DNA of 7,313 nucleotides from Clostridia bacterium. Lineage in GTDB: Bacteria > Bacillota_A > Clostridia > Oscillospirales > Acutalibacteraceae. Below the pieces are notes generated by a model, which did not search any database, was not told the origin of the DNA, and saw only the letters and a program-made list of their open reading frames with translations. The stretch is taken from assembly GCA_017529165.1 (NCBI GenBank), contig JAFXNY010000074.1:1-7313 (forward strand). Direction: 5' to 3'. The position numbers and the translations under genes are program-made. Below, in pieces: positions 1 to 6,758 of this stretch; position 1 is the stretch's first letter, and each line of letters starts with the position of its first letter.

Positions 1-7
1 GTAAGCG

Positions 8-32
8 AAAACCGCTCTGTTGAGCGGTTTTT
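8..32 (+). terminator. Intrinsic terminator-like hairpin at left edge
   Basis: A perfect 10-bp inverted repeat (AAAACCGCTC at 8-17, GAGCGGTTTT at 22-31) with a TGTT loop. On the plus strand it ends in a run of five T's. That is the usual form of a rho-independent terminator for a plus-strand transcript coming from the left of the window. Because the stem base is A/T, the minus-strand transcript would also carry a short U run, so it could work in both directions and close the met operon too. The gene it serves lies outside the window. Confidence 0.6.
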
Positions 33-70
33 AAGGGGCGTGGGTGGTATTGGCGGGAGTGGAGTGCAGT

Positions 71-93
71 CCGAAAATCATACTGATTTTCGG
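71..93. repeat. Perfect inverted repeat, 10-bp arms
   Basis: CCGAAAATCA (71-80) and TGATTTTCGG (84-93) are exact reverse complements separated by TAC. No U tract follows on either strand, so this is not a textbook terminator. It is the second of four adjacent dyads past metA. It may be an mRNA 3'-end structure or part of a repeated intergenic element; function unknown. Confidence 0.6.
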
Positions 94-113
94 CGAACGG
101 CACTTCCGTCCAA

Positions 114-140
114 GAGAGTGTCGACTTTTTCGACACTCTC
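114..140. repeat. Perfect inverted repeat, 10-bp arms
   Basis: GAGAGTGTCG (114-123) and CGACACTCTC (131-140) are exact reverse complements around a 7-nt loop (ACTTTTT on plus). It touches the next hairpin (141-168) with no spacer, so the two could stack in RNA or DNA. No following U run is seen on the minus strand. Function unknown. Confidence 0.6.
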
Positions 141-168
141 AGGGGCGGTCTCAAAAGAGACCGCCCCT
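141..168 (-). terminator. Strong GC-rich hairpin after metA, probable operon 3' end
   Basis: AGGGGCGGTCTC (141-152) and GAGACCGCCCCT (157-168) form a perfect 12-bp stem closed by a 4-nt loop, read as UUUU in the minus-strand RNA. It starts 6 nt past the metA stop codon, where an operon terminator or 3'-end stabilising hairpin belongs. It lacks the expected U tract: the minus-strand RNA continues into the next dyad with GAGAGUGUCG. Termination by this hairpin alone is therefore uncertain. Confidence 0.5.
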
Positions 169-174
169 ATCAGT

Positions 175-1092
175 TTATTTAATCTTTTTAATATCATAAG
201 GCGTTGTCTGGTAAACAAAGTAGTTAAGCCAGTTAGAAAAAAGCAGATTTGCGTGTGCTCGCCACTTTACAACAGGCGCTTTTTTAGGGTTATCGTTCTT
301 AAAATAATTTTCGGGGATATCAATATTAAGACCTGCCTCTTTGTCACGCAAATACTCGTTTTTAAGTGTATCAGCGTCATATTCGCTATGTCCTGTTATA
401 AATATCTGCTTACCGCCCTTACTCGATACTGCATAAACTCCGCATTTTTCGCTTGAAGCGAGTATTTTAAGCTCGGGTACCGCCTTTATATCGTTTTCGT
501 CAACCGTTGTGTGCCTCGATTGAGGAACAAAAAATACATCGTCAAAGCCTCTGAATAATATAGATTTCTTATAATCGACCTTGTGCTCAAAAACGCCGAA
601 GAGCTTTTTATTAAGGTCGTGTTTTTTTATGCCGTAATGGTAGTAAAGCCCTGCCTGTGCACCCCAGCATATATGAAGTGTGCTGTGAACATGGGTTTTG
701 CTCCACTCCATTATTTCGCACAGCTCGTCCCAATACTCAACGCTTTCAAACGCCATTTGCTCAACCGGTGCGCCGGTTATAATCATACCGTCAAAGTTTT
801 GGTCTTTCACATCATAAAATGTTTTATAAAATGTGAAAAGGTGCTCTGCCGGTGTGTTTTTTGATTCGTGGCTTTTGGTGTGGATAAAGGTTATATCCAC
901 CTGAAGCGGTGAGTTACCGAGAAGTCGGGATAATTGCGTCTCGGTCTCTATTTTTTTAGGCATAAGGTTTAGAAGTAAAATCTTAAGCGGTCTAATATCC
1001 TGCGTTATGGCTCTCGTTTCGGTCATAACAAAAATATTTTCGCTGTTTAGAGTTTTTACCGCCGGCAAATCATTTGGTATTTTTATCGGCAT
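175..1092 (-). CDS. metA: Homoserine O-acetyltransferase (MetA family)
   Basis: This 305-residue cytosolic enzyme activates homoserine by acylation, the first committed step of methionine synthesis. Length matches the MetA family (about 300). The nucleophile Cys142 sits in HICWGAQAG (140-148), and His235 and Glu237 (GHSEY, 234-238) complete the triad. Residue 111 in [10 protein letters not shown] is Glu. In this family Glu at position 111 goes with acetyl-CoA use and Gly with succinyl-CoA use, as shown for Bacillus cereus versus E. coli MetA. I therefore infer an acetyltransferase, which fits the O-acetylhomoserine-using MetY encoded 14 nt upstream. The start has a GGCGGTG ribosome binding site 5 nt before the ATG. 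It is the last gene of the SAM-riboswitch operon. Confidence 0.95.
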   Translation of the reverse strand: MPIKIPNDLPAVKTLNSENIFVMTETRAITQDIRPLKILLLNLMPKKIETETQLSRLLGNSPLQVDITFIHTKSHESKNTPAEHLFTFYKTFYDVKDQNFDGMIITGAPVEQMAFESVEYWDELCEIMEWSKTHVHSTLHICWGAQAGLYYHYGIKKHDLNKKLFGVFEHKVDYKKSILFRGFDDVFFVPQSRHTTVDENDIKAVPELKILASSEKCGVYAVSSKGGKQIFITGHSEYDADTLKNEYLRDKEAGLNIDIPENYFKNDNPKKAPVVKWRAHANLLFSNWLNYFVYQTTPYDIKKIK

Positions 1093-1106
1093 TATATCAC
1101 CGCCTT

Positions 1107-2390
1107 TTATACTTGCTCGAGTGCCTGGCTGATATCACTTATCAGGTCTTCACTGCTTTCAATTCCGCAGGAGAAACGAACAAGGTCGGGCGATATTCCT
1201 GCCGCCGCGAGTTCTTCGTCATTCATTTGTCTGTGTGTTGCGCTTGCAGGGTGTAAACAGCAGGTTCTGGCATCCGCAACATGCGTTTCAATAGCCGCAA
1301 GGCGAAGGCTCTTCATAAACTTCTCAGCCGCACTTCTGCCGCCCTTTACGCCAAACGATACAACACCGCAGCTGCCGCCGGGTAGATATTTCTTTGCGAG
1401 GTCATACCACTTGTCTCCTTCAAGTGACGGATAAGTAACCCAAGAAATCTTGGGGTGATTTTTAAGAAACTTTGCTACGGCAAGACCGTTTTCACAGTGC
1501 TTTTTCATACGAAGATGTAAGCTCTCAAGCCCGAGGTTTAACAGGAATGCATTTTGAGGTGCCTGAATTGAGCCGAAATCACGCATAAGCTGTGCGGTGG
1601 CTTTGGTTATAAATGCACCGGCGAGACCAAACTTTTCAGTATAGGTAATTCCGTGATAGCTTTCGTCCGGCGTGCAAAGACCGGGGAACTTATCCGGATA
1701 TTTAGTCCAATCAAACTTGCCGGAATCTACTATACAACCGCCTACGGCGCCGCCGTGACCGTCCATATACTTTGTTGTAGAGTGTATAACGATATCGGCG
1801 CCCCATTCAATCGGTCTGCAGTTTACGGGAGTTGCAAATGTGTTATCAATTATAAGCGGAACTCCGTGGGCATGCGCTGCACGGCTAAAGCGCTCTATAT
1901 CAAGAACGGCAAGGGCAGGGTTGGCGATAGTCTCACCGAATACCGCCTTTGTATTAGGCTTAAATGCCGCCTCTAATTCTTCATCTGTGCAATCGGGCGA
2001 TACAAAGGTAAAATCAATGCCCATACGCTTCATAGTAACGGCAAACAAATTGTATGTTCCGCCGTATATCGTGGAGGATGAAACGATATGGTCGCCGTTT
2101 GAGGCAATATTGAATATCGAGAAGAAAGACGCCGCCTGACCGGACGAAGTAAGCATCGCCGCCGTGCCGCCCTCAAGCTCGCAAATCTTTGCCGCTACAA
2201 AATCATTTGTCGGGTTTTGAAGACGGGTATAAAAATATCCGCTTGCCTCAAGGTCAAAAAGCTTGCCCATATCCTCACTTGTATCATACTTAAAGGTTGT
2301 GCTCTGTATTATCGGTATTTGCCTCGGTTCACCGTTTTTTGGCGTGTAACCGCCCTGTACGCATTTTGTTTCTATATTTCTTTTACTCAT
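1107..2390 (-). CDS. metY: O-acetylhomoserine sulfhydrylase (PLP-dependent)
   Basis: A 427-residue, full-length member of the Cys/Met-metabolism PLP enzyme family (fold type I). MetY condenses O-acetylhomoserine with sulfide to homocysteine and acetate in the cytosol, bypassing cystathionine. Visible landmarks are [11 protein letters not shown] (52-62, with the Tyr and Arg that contact PLP phosphate from the partner subunit), TSSGQAA (81-87), the cofactor-pyridine Asp182 in IIDNTFATP, and the Schiff-base Lys207 in [11 protein letters not shown]. The C-terminal [10 protein letters not shown] (380-389) is typical of the family. The length of about 430 and the inserted segment around 220-250 favour MetY over MetB or MetC (about 380-390). 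The start has GAGAGG 8 nt upstream, overlapping the nfnB stop. A neighbouring MetA of the acetyl type supports the substrate. Confidence 0.95.
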   Translation of the reverse strand: MSKRNIETKCVQGGYTPKNGEPRQIPIIQSTTFKYDTSEDMGKLFDLEASGYFYTRLQNPTNDFVAAKICELEGGTAAMLTSSGQAASFFSIFNIASNGDHIVSSSTIYGGTYNLFAVTMKRMGIDFTFVSPDCTDEELEAAFKPNTKAVFGETIANPALAVLDIERFSRAAHAHGVPLIIDNTFATPVNCRPIEWGADIVIHSTTKYMDGHGGAVGGCIVDSGKFDWTKYPDKFPGLCTPDESYHGITYTEKFGLAGAFITKATAQLMRDFGSIQAPQNAFLLNLGLESLHLRMKKHCENGLAVAKFLKNHPKISWVTYPSLEGDKWYDLAKKYLPGGSCGVVSFGVKGGRSAAEKFMKSLRLAAIETHVADARTCCLHPASATHRQMNDEELAAAGISPDLVRFSCGIESSEDLISDISQALEQV

Positions 2391-2402
2391 TTTTATTACC
2401 TC

Positions 2403-3788
2403 TCAAATACTTTTTAATTTCTCATCTATTGCTGCTGCGGCCCGTTTGCCGGCTCCCATTGCGCTGATAACAGTAGCCGCACCTGATACTGCATCTCCGC
2501 CCGAATAAACATTTTCCTTTGAAGTCTGCATATTTTCATCTACTATTATACAACCTCTATTGTTTACGGAGATATCCTTTGAAGTGCCGGTGATAAGCGG
2601 ATTAGGCGTAGTGCCAAGCGCCATTATTACGGCATCTACTTCTATATTAAACTCGGAATGCTCTTTGGCTATAGGTCTTCTTCTGCCCGAGCTGTCCGGC
2701 TCGCCTAATTCCATTTCTATGCACTCAATGCCGTTTACACGCATATTTTCGTCTGTTAGTATGCGAGTCGGGTTACAAAGAAACTTAAACTCTATCTCTT
2801 CTTCTTTTGCGTGGCATACCTCTTCCCGCCGTGCCGGCATTTCTTCTTCACCACGGCGGTAAATAACATAAACATTTTCGGCACCTGTTCGCTTTGCACA
2901 GCGTGCGGCGTCCATAGCAACATTGCCGCCGCCGATAACCGCAACATTCTTCATCCGTTTTATAGGTGTATCGTACTTGTCTATGTATGCTTTCATAAGA
3001 TTTATTCTCGTTAAGAACTCGTTTGCCGAATAAACGCCTAAAGCTGACTCGCCCTCAATGCCCATAAACATCGGAAGACCTGCGCCCGAGCCTATAAATA
3101 CGGCGTCAAAGCCCATATCAATTATTTCATCTACCGTTAAAACCTTGCCGATTACCATATCGGTCATAATTTTAACGCCTAACTTTTTAAGCCCCTCTAC
3201 CTCGTGCGCCACAACGCTTTTAGGTAGCCTGAACTCGGGTATTCCATATACAAGAACGCCGCCGGCGGTGTGGAAAGCCTCGAATATTGTAACATCAAAT
3301 CCTGACTTTGCAAGGTCGCCGACACAGGTGAGCCCCGCAGGGCCGGCACCTATAATTGCAACCTTTTTACCGGTCGGTTTTATGTTAACCGGCGTGTCTT
3401 CGCCGTGCTCTCTGTGATAGTCGGCAACAAAGCGTTCAAGCCTGCCTATTCCTACACTTTCACCCTTTATACCTCTAACACATTTTCCCTCGCACTGCAA
3501 TTCTTGCGGACATACTCTTCCGCAAACGGCAGGCAGAGAACTAGTCTGTGAAATCACTTTATATGCGCCCTCAAAATCGCCCTGTGCCACAAGGGATATA
3601 AAATCGGGTATCTGCACATTTACAGGGCATCCGGAAACGCAGGGTTTATTCTTGCAGTTTAGGCATCTGCCGGCCTCTTTAATCGCCATTTCCGGTGTGT
3701 AACCAAGCGATACTTCGTTAAAGTTTTTATTCCGCACAGTCGGCTCCTGTTCGGGCATTTTAACCTTTGTAGGTGACATATCAGCCAT
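2403..3788 (-). CDS. nfnB: NADH-dependent ferredoxin:NADP+ oxidoreductase, large subunit (GltA-like, NADPH side)
   Basis: A 461-residue protein of the glutamate-synthase-small-subunit-like flavoprotein family. As NfnB it would hold the bifurcating FAD, the NADPH site and two [4Fe-4S] clusters. The N-terminus has two cysteine sets, C42/C45/C50/C54 and C89/C93/C99/C103. The first FAD site is GAGPAGL (147-153), the NADP site GGGNVAMDAAR (286-296) with RR at 311-312, and the closing FAD motif GGDAVSGAATV (430-440). I chose the ATG at 3788 over an in-frame ATG at 3827. It has GGAGG 9 nt upstream, its MADMSPTKVKMPEQ start matches the family, and it overlaps the nfnA stop by only 8 nt. Databases often call this gltA or glutamate synthase small subunit. 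No gltB is present and nfnA is adjacent, so Nfn is preferred. The relative SudA of archaeal sulfide dehydrogenase is an alternative role. Confidence 0.88.
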   Translation of the reverse strand: MADMSPTKVKMPEQEPTVRNKNFNEVSLGYTPEMAIKEAGRCLNCKNKPCVSGCPVNVQIPDFISLVAQGDFEGAYKVISQTSSLPAVCGRVCPQELQCEGKCVRGIKGESVGIGRLERFVADYHREHGEDTPVNIKPTGKKVAIIGAGPAGLTCVGDLAKSGFDVTIFEAFHTAGGVLVYGIPEFRLPKSVVAHEVEGLKKLGVKIMTDMVIGKVLTVDEIIDMGFDAVFIGSGAGLPMFMGIEGESALGVYSANEFLTRINLMKAYIDKYDTPIKRMKNVAVIGGGNVAMDAARCAKRTGAENVYVIYRRGEEEMPARREEVCHAKEEEIEFKFLCNPTRILTDENMRVNGIECIEMELGEPDSSGRRRPIAKEHSEFNIEVDAVIMALGTTPNPLITGTSKDISVNNRGCIIVDENMQTSKENVYSGGDAVSGAATVISAMGAGKRAAAAIDEKLKSI

Positions 3789-4608
3789 TCTCTTTAGCCT
3801 CCAATCTGCAAGCGTGCGCTTCTTCATCTCTAAACAATGTGTTCCGGCGCATCAGCTCATCAAAATCAACCTCGTGACCGTCAAAATCAGGTCCGTCAAC
3901 GCAGGCAAATCTCGTTTTCCCGCCTACGGTTACTCTGCATCCACCGCACATTCCCGTGCCGTCAATCATAATCGGGTTAAGGCTTACAAGCGTTTTAACG
4001 CCGTAGGGTTTAGTGGTAAGTGCCACAAACTTCATCATAATAACAGGACCGATTGCAATTACTGTATCATATTCGCCGTTATCGAGTAGTCTTTTAAGAA
4101 CATCGGTTACAAGGCCCTTTTCGCCGTAGCTACCGTCATCGGTTGTAATGTAAAGGTTATTGCTGACATTTTTCATTTCGTCTTCTAAAATCACGATATC
4201 CTTTGAGCGAAAACCGGCTATAACGGTAACATCTACGCCCATATTATGAAGTGCTTTCGCCTGCGGATAGGCTATAGCACAGCCAACGCCGCCGCCTACG
4301 ATTATTGCTCTTTTAGGTGTCCCAAGCTCTGTAGGCAAACCTAGAGGACCTGCCACATCACTTATATAATCGCCTATATTAAGTTTTACGAGTTTTTTAG
4401 TTGTGTAACCTATCGCCTGAACTACTATTGTCACAGTACCGGCTTCACGGTCAAAATCTGATATTGTAAGCGGTATTCTCTCGCCGAGCTCATCTATGCG
4501 GACTATTAAAAACTGCCCCGGCATAGTCTTTTTTGCAATAAAAGGGGCTTTTATTGTAAGTGAAGTTACACTATCATTTAACACCTTTTTATCTGTAATT
4601 TCGAACAT
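3781..4608 (-). CDS. nfnA: NADH-dependent ferredoxin:NADP+ oxidoreductase, small subunit (PyrK-like)
   Basis: A 275-residue ferredoxin-reductase-like subunit with an N-terminal FAD-binding beta-barrel (about 1-95, flavin motif RIPLTIS at 44-50), an NAD-binding domain (GGGVGCAIAYPQAKAL, 105-120) and a C-terminal [2Fe-2S] region. In Nfn this subunit carries FAD, oxidises or reduces NAD(H), and passes electrons to the bifurcating large subunit. The cluster region reads D216-x4-C221-x2-C224-x11-C236. PyrK-type dihydroorotate dehydrogenase subunits have four Cys here, so Asp replaces the first one. From memory, an Asp ligand is reported for Nfn. The ATG overlaps the metK stop by 1 nt (TAATG), with GGAGG 7 nt upstream inside metK, so the two are probably translationally coupled. 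No pyrD is nearby, which argues against PyrK. An archaeal-type sulfide dehydrogenase subunit (SudB) remains possible. Confidence 0.88.
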   Translation of the reverse strand: MFEITDKKVLNDSVTSLTIKAPFIAKKTMPGQFLIVRIDELGERIPLTISDFDREAGTVTIVVQAIGYTTKKLVKLNIGDYISDVAGPLGLPTELGTPKRAIIVGGGVGCAIAYPQAKALHNMGVDVTVIAGFRSKDIVILEDEMKNVSNNLYITTDDGSYGEKGLVTDVLKRLLDNGEYDTVIAIGPVIMMKFVALTTKPYGVKTLVSLNPIMIDGTGMCGGCRVTVGGKTRFACVDGPDFDGHEVDFDELMRRNTLFRDEEAHACRLEAKENG

Positions 4609-5798
4609 TATATTACCTCCGATAACGCTGATTTAAGCTCTTCTGTTTTGTTGGTTTCCTCCCAAGTAAAGGCACTGTCTTCTCTTCCGAAATGCCCGTA
4701 ATTTGTAGTCTTTGAGTAAATAGGACGCTTGAGCTTTAATTTGTCAATTATAGCCGCAGGCCGTAAATCAAAGACTTTTTTTACGGCTTCGGCGATTTTT
4801 TCATCATCACAAATACCTGTGCCAAAGGTATCAACCATTATTGACACCGGCGTTGCAACACCGATTGCATAAGCCAGCTGTATTTCGCATTTATCAGCAA
4901 TATTTGCGGCAACGATATTCTTTGCAACATATCTTGCGGCGTAAGCGGCACTGCGGTCAACCTTTGTAGGGTCCTTGCCCGAAAAAGCGCCGCCGCCATG
5001 GCGAGCCATACCGCCGTATGTATCAACTATTATCTTTCTGCCCGTAAGCCCCGTATCCCCTGCAGGGCCGCCTAAAACAAATCTGCCTGTCGGGTTTATG
5101 TAAACCTTAGTGTCGCCGTCAAAAAGGTTTTCGGGAATGATTGGCTTTATTACTTTTTCAAGTATATCACGGCGTAAAGTATCAAGCTCTATACCGTCAT
5201 CATGCTGTGCAGATACTACAACGGTGTCAATGCGTGACGGTTTGCCTTCGGCATACTCTACGGTTACTTGTGTTTTACCGTCCGGCCGTAGATATGAAAG
5301 CTCGCCCGATTTGCGAACAAAAGTAAGCCTCCTTGCAAGCTTGTGTGAAAGGGATATCGGCAAAGGCATAAGCTCGGGTGTTTCATTTGAGGCAAAGCCG
5401 AACATCATACCCTGGTCTCCGGCGCCGGTAAGGCTGTAAATGTCTTCCTTGCCGTCTTTATTTTCAAGCGAGCTATCAACCCCCTGCGCTATATCGGGTG
5501 ACTGTTTATCTATATTCACAAACACTTTACAAGTATTACCGTTAAAGCCTAAGCGGTCATCGTCATAACCGATACCTGTAACGGTTTCTCTCGCTATTTT
5601 TTCTATATCAACCTTTGCATTTGTGGTTATCTCTCCCATAATGTTTAGTATTCCGGTGGTGCAAAAGCTTTCGCAGGCTACTCTCGAGTTGCTATCTTGG
5701 CTTAATATCGCATCAAGGACAGCATCGCTTATACTATCACAAACCTTATCGGGATGACCCTCTGTTACCGATTCGGAAGTGAATAACATTTTTGACAT
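4608..5798 (-). CDS. metK: S-adenosylmethionine synthetase
   Basis: A full-length, 396-residue methionine adenosyltransferase that makes SAM, phosphate and pyrophosphate from ATP and methionine in the cytosol, normally as a tetramer. Family signatures are all present: EGHPDKVCD (13-21), GAGDQG (125-130, first signature), the mobile-loop region before it, and the glycine-rich GGGAFSGKD (268-276, second signature, ATP phosphate binding). The start ATG has GGGGAG 6 nt upstream and lies just past the SAM-I terminator. It is the first gene of the operon, so its product controls its own transcription through SAM. Its stop overlaps the nfnA start by 1 nt. Nothing is missing or truncated. Confidence 0.98.
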   Translation of the reverse strand: MSKMLFTSESVTEGHPDKVCDSISDAVLDAILSQDSNSRVACESFCTTGILNIMGEITTNAKVDIEKIARETVTGIGYDDDRLGFNGNTCKVFVNIDKQSPDIAQGVDSSLENKDGKEDIYSLTGAGDQGMMFGFASNETPELMPLPISLSHKLARRLTFVRKSGELSYLRPDGKTQVTVEYAEGKPSRIDTVVVSAQHDDGIELDTLRRDILEKVIKPIIPENLFDGDTKVYINPTGRFVLGGPAGDTGLTGRKIIVDTYGGMARHGGGAFSGKDPTKVDRSAAYAARYVAKNIVAANIADKCEIQLAYAIGVATPVSIMVDTFGTGICDDEKIAEAVKKVFDLRPAAIIDKLKLKRPIYSKTTNYGHFGREDSAFTWEETNKTEELKSALSEVI

Positions 5799-5812
5799 CT
5801 TTTTCTCCCCTT

Positions 5813-5844
5813 AAAAATAATGCCGCTCCAAAAGAGAGCGGCAT
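5813..5844 (-). terminator. SAM-I riboswitch terminator (leader of metK operon)
   Basis: On the minus strand the RNA forms AUGCCGCUC, loop UCUUUUG, GAGCGGCAU (plus 5820-5844), a perfect 9-bp stem followed by UAUUUUU. It lies between the SAM-I aptamer and the metK ribosome binding site. A competing pairing can be drawn by hand: the aptamer strand AGAGUGGCG (plus 5929-5937) can pair over 9 bp, including two G-U pairs, with UGCCGCUCU of the terminator's 5' arm (plus 5835-5843). SAM binding would block that pairing and favour termination. Confidence 0.9.
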
Positions 5845-5849
5845 AAAAT

Positions 5850-5944
5850 CTCATCTTTCGGATAATCCGCAGGATTTGGCACCTTATTAAAAAAACAGGT
5901 TGCCGGGCTTCACAGGGCCTGTACCCTCCGCCACTCTTGATAAG
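5850..5944 (-). ncRNA. SAM-I (S-box) riboswitch aptamer
   Basis: Read on the minus strand, the region shows the S-box consensus in order. These are P1 5' strand CUUAUC, then AGAGUGGCGGAGGG with the kink-turn side of P2, GAAGCCCGGCAACC, AAGGUGCCAAAUCCUGCGG, and GAAAGAUGAG closing P1. P1 pairs CUUAUC (plus 5939-5944) with GAUGAG (plus 5850-5855), including one G-U pair. SAM-I RNAs turn off methionine and SAM genes when SAM is abundant. Here the aptamer precedes a terminator and metK-nfnA-nfnB-metY-metA, so all five genes should be repressed by SAM. Confidence 0.96.
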
Positions 5945-5964
5945 GATATTATTAAATTATTAAT

Positions 5965-5992
5965 ATTCTACCACCAAATAGGCGTTTGTCAA
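5965..5992 (-). promoter_or_regulatory. Sigma-A-type promoter of the metK operon
   Basis: On the minus strand a perfect -35 TTGACA (plus 5987-5992) is followed after 16 nt by a -10 TAGAAT (plus 5965-5970). Transcription would begin near 5958, some 14 nt before aptamer helix P1. The -35 box overlaps the TGA stop codon of ribU. No terminator is seen between ribU and this promoter, so ribU transcripts may also run into the S-box leader. Confidence 0.85.
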
Positions 5993-6582
5993 CTATTATT
6001 TTTAATGATAGGAGATAAACTTTTATAAATTGCAAAGCACACAGCCGAATCAATTATTCCCTTAAAGAAAGTAAAGGGCAGATTAAAAATAAGCAGGTCT
6101 TTTATAAGCGTATCCGCACTCGGCAGTATTGCTTTATACATACCTACAATTGCTTCCATTTGCATACCGTAAAGCACCACATACGCAGGATATACGGCAA
6201 AGTAGTTTATAATAACGCTCATAACCGCCATAGCCGCCGCACCGCAAAGGCAGGAAAGTAGTGCAATTTTGCGTGTTTTTTTGTATTTGTAAATATAACC
6301 GGCAGCGATAACAAAAACAGCGCCCAAAAGGAAGTTTGAAAGCTCGCCTACACCTGCCGAAGAGGTCATAAAAAGGTGTAAAAGGTTTTTAATAAGGCAA
6401 ACCGCCACTGCATACCAAGGCCCTAAAGCAAAGGCGGTGATAAGTGCCGGTATTTCGGAAAAATCGAGCTTTATAAAGGAGGGTATTATAAAGGGTAGCG
6501 GAAACTCAAGAAGCATTAAAACAAAGCCCACAGCTCCCATAATAGCGGTTACCGCAAACGCACGGATATTGATTTTTTTCAT
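5989..6582 (-). CDS. ribU: Riboflavin ECF transporter substrate-binding protein RibU
   Basis: A 197-residue membrane protein, the S component that binds riboflavin and partners with a shared ECF energy module (EcfT and two ATPases, not in this window). About six hydrophobic spans can be seen (roughly 8-27, 43-63, 80-98, 106-128, 132-150, 158-187). Conserved segments include FPLPFIIPSFIKLDFSEIPA (27-46), the loop KNLLHL...SSAGVGELSNF (65-84) and NLPFTFFKGIIDS (167-179). I chose the ATG at 6582. It has GGGGTGA 5 nt upstream and yields the usual MKKINIR start with three basic residues. An in-frame ATG at 6648 would place translation across the riboswitch terminator. The FMN riboswitch immediately upstream independently supports a flavin role. 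Confidence 0.93.
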   Translation of the reverse strand: MKKINIRAFAVTAIMGAVGFVLMLLEFPLPFIIPSFIKLDFSEIPALITAFALGPWYAVAVCLIKNLLHLFMTSSAGVGELSNFLLGAVFVIAAGYIYKYKKTRKIALLSCLCGAAAMAVMSVIINYFAVYPAYVVLYGMQMEAIVGMYKAILPSADTLIKDLLIFNLPFTFFKGIIDSAVCFAIYKSLSPIIKNNS

Positions 6583-6594
6583 ATGTTTCACCCC

Positions 6595-6627
6595 AAAAAA
6601 TAGGCGTCCCCGAAATATCGGGGACGC
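6595..6627 (-). terminator. FMN riboswitch terminator (leader of ribU)
   Basis: The minus-strand RNA forms GCGUCCCCGA, loop UAUU, UCGGGGACGC (plus 6604-6627), a perfect 10-bp stem followed by CUAUUUUUU. The U tract runs directly into the ribU ribosome binding site. By hand, UCGGGG near the aptamer's 5' end (plus 6749-6754) can pair with CCCCGA in the terminator's 5' arm (plus 6618-6623). That is a possible antiterminator when FMN is absent. Confidence 0.92.
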
Positions 6628-6631
6628 AAAA

Positions 6632-6648
6632 ATGATATAGTATATCAT
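6632..6648. repeat. AT-rich dyad between FMN aptamer and terminator
   Basis: ATGATATAGTATATCAT is a perfect palindrome with 8-bp arms around a central G. It touches the 3' strand of aptamer helix P1 and sits just before the terminator. In RNA it would be a weak hairpin with a loop of about 5 nt. It may extend P1 or act as a pause or spacer element; this is inference. Confidence 0.4.
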
Positions 6649-6758
6649 CTTCTTTCATCCGGACTCTACCGTCGGCTTTGGAATTGCACCAAATCAACCG
6701 CAATTTGCGGCTCGCAGGCTTTTACTGCCGGTGGGGAATCTCACCCCGCCCCGAAGAT
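6647..6758 (-). ncRNA. FMN riboswitch aptamer (RFN element)
   Basis: On the minus strand the RFN consensus is clear: AUCUUCGGGGCGGGGUG, AUUCCCCACCGGCAGUA, GCCUGCGAGCC, UGAUUUGGUGCAAUUCC, AAAGCCGACGGUAGAGUC and GGAUGAAAGAAGAU. Helix P1 pairs AUCUUC (plus 6753-6758) with GAAGAU (plus 6647-6652). FMN binding normally causes termination or blocks translation of riboflavin synthesis or transport genes. Here it precedes a terminator and ribU. The aptamer begins at the stop codon of the DUF1294 gene. Confidence 0.97.

Noticed and set aside
40..456. Plus-strand open frame of 138 codons at the left edge
   Set aside because: It runs antisense through the conserved 3' end of metA and the hairpin array, resembles no family I know, and has no ribosome binding site.
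2403..3788. Glutamate synthase small subunit (GltD)
   Set aside because: The family resemblance is real, but there is no large subunit nearby, and the adjacent nfnA gene with overlapping stop and start points to Nfn.
3789..3827. Upstream ATG start for nfnB (13 extra residues)
   Set aside because: It would overlap nfnA by 47 bp and lacks a good ribosome binding site; the ATG at 3788 has GGAGG at 9 nt and fits the family N-terminus.
3781..4608. PyrK, electron-transfer subunit of dihydroorotate dehydrogenase
   Set aside because: No pyrD nearby, the first cluster Cys is Asp, and the partner gene is nfnB.
4838..5439. Open frames inside metK in other frames (both strands)
   Set aside because: They are shadows of a conserved gene with no family resemblance and no translation signals.
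5799..5988. T-box or other methionine leader
   Set aside because: The region matches the SAM-I core motifs in order; no T-box sequence or specifier loop is seen.
6583..6648. Upstream ATG start for ribU
   Set aside because: The added residues are encoded by the riboswitch terminator, and the ATG at 6582 has its own ribosome binding site.
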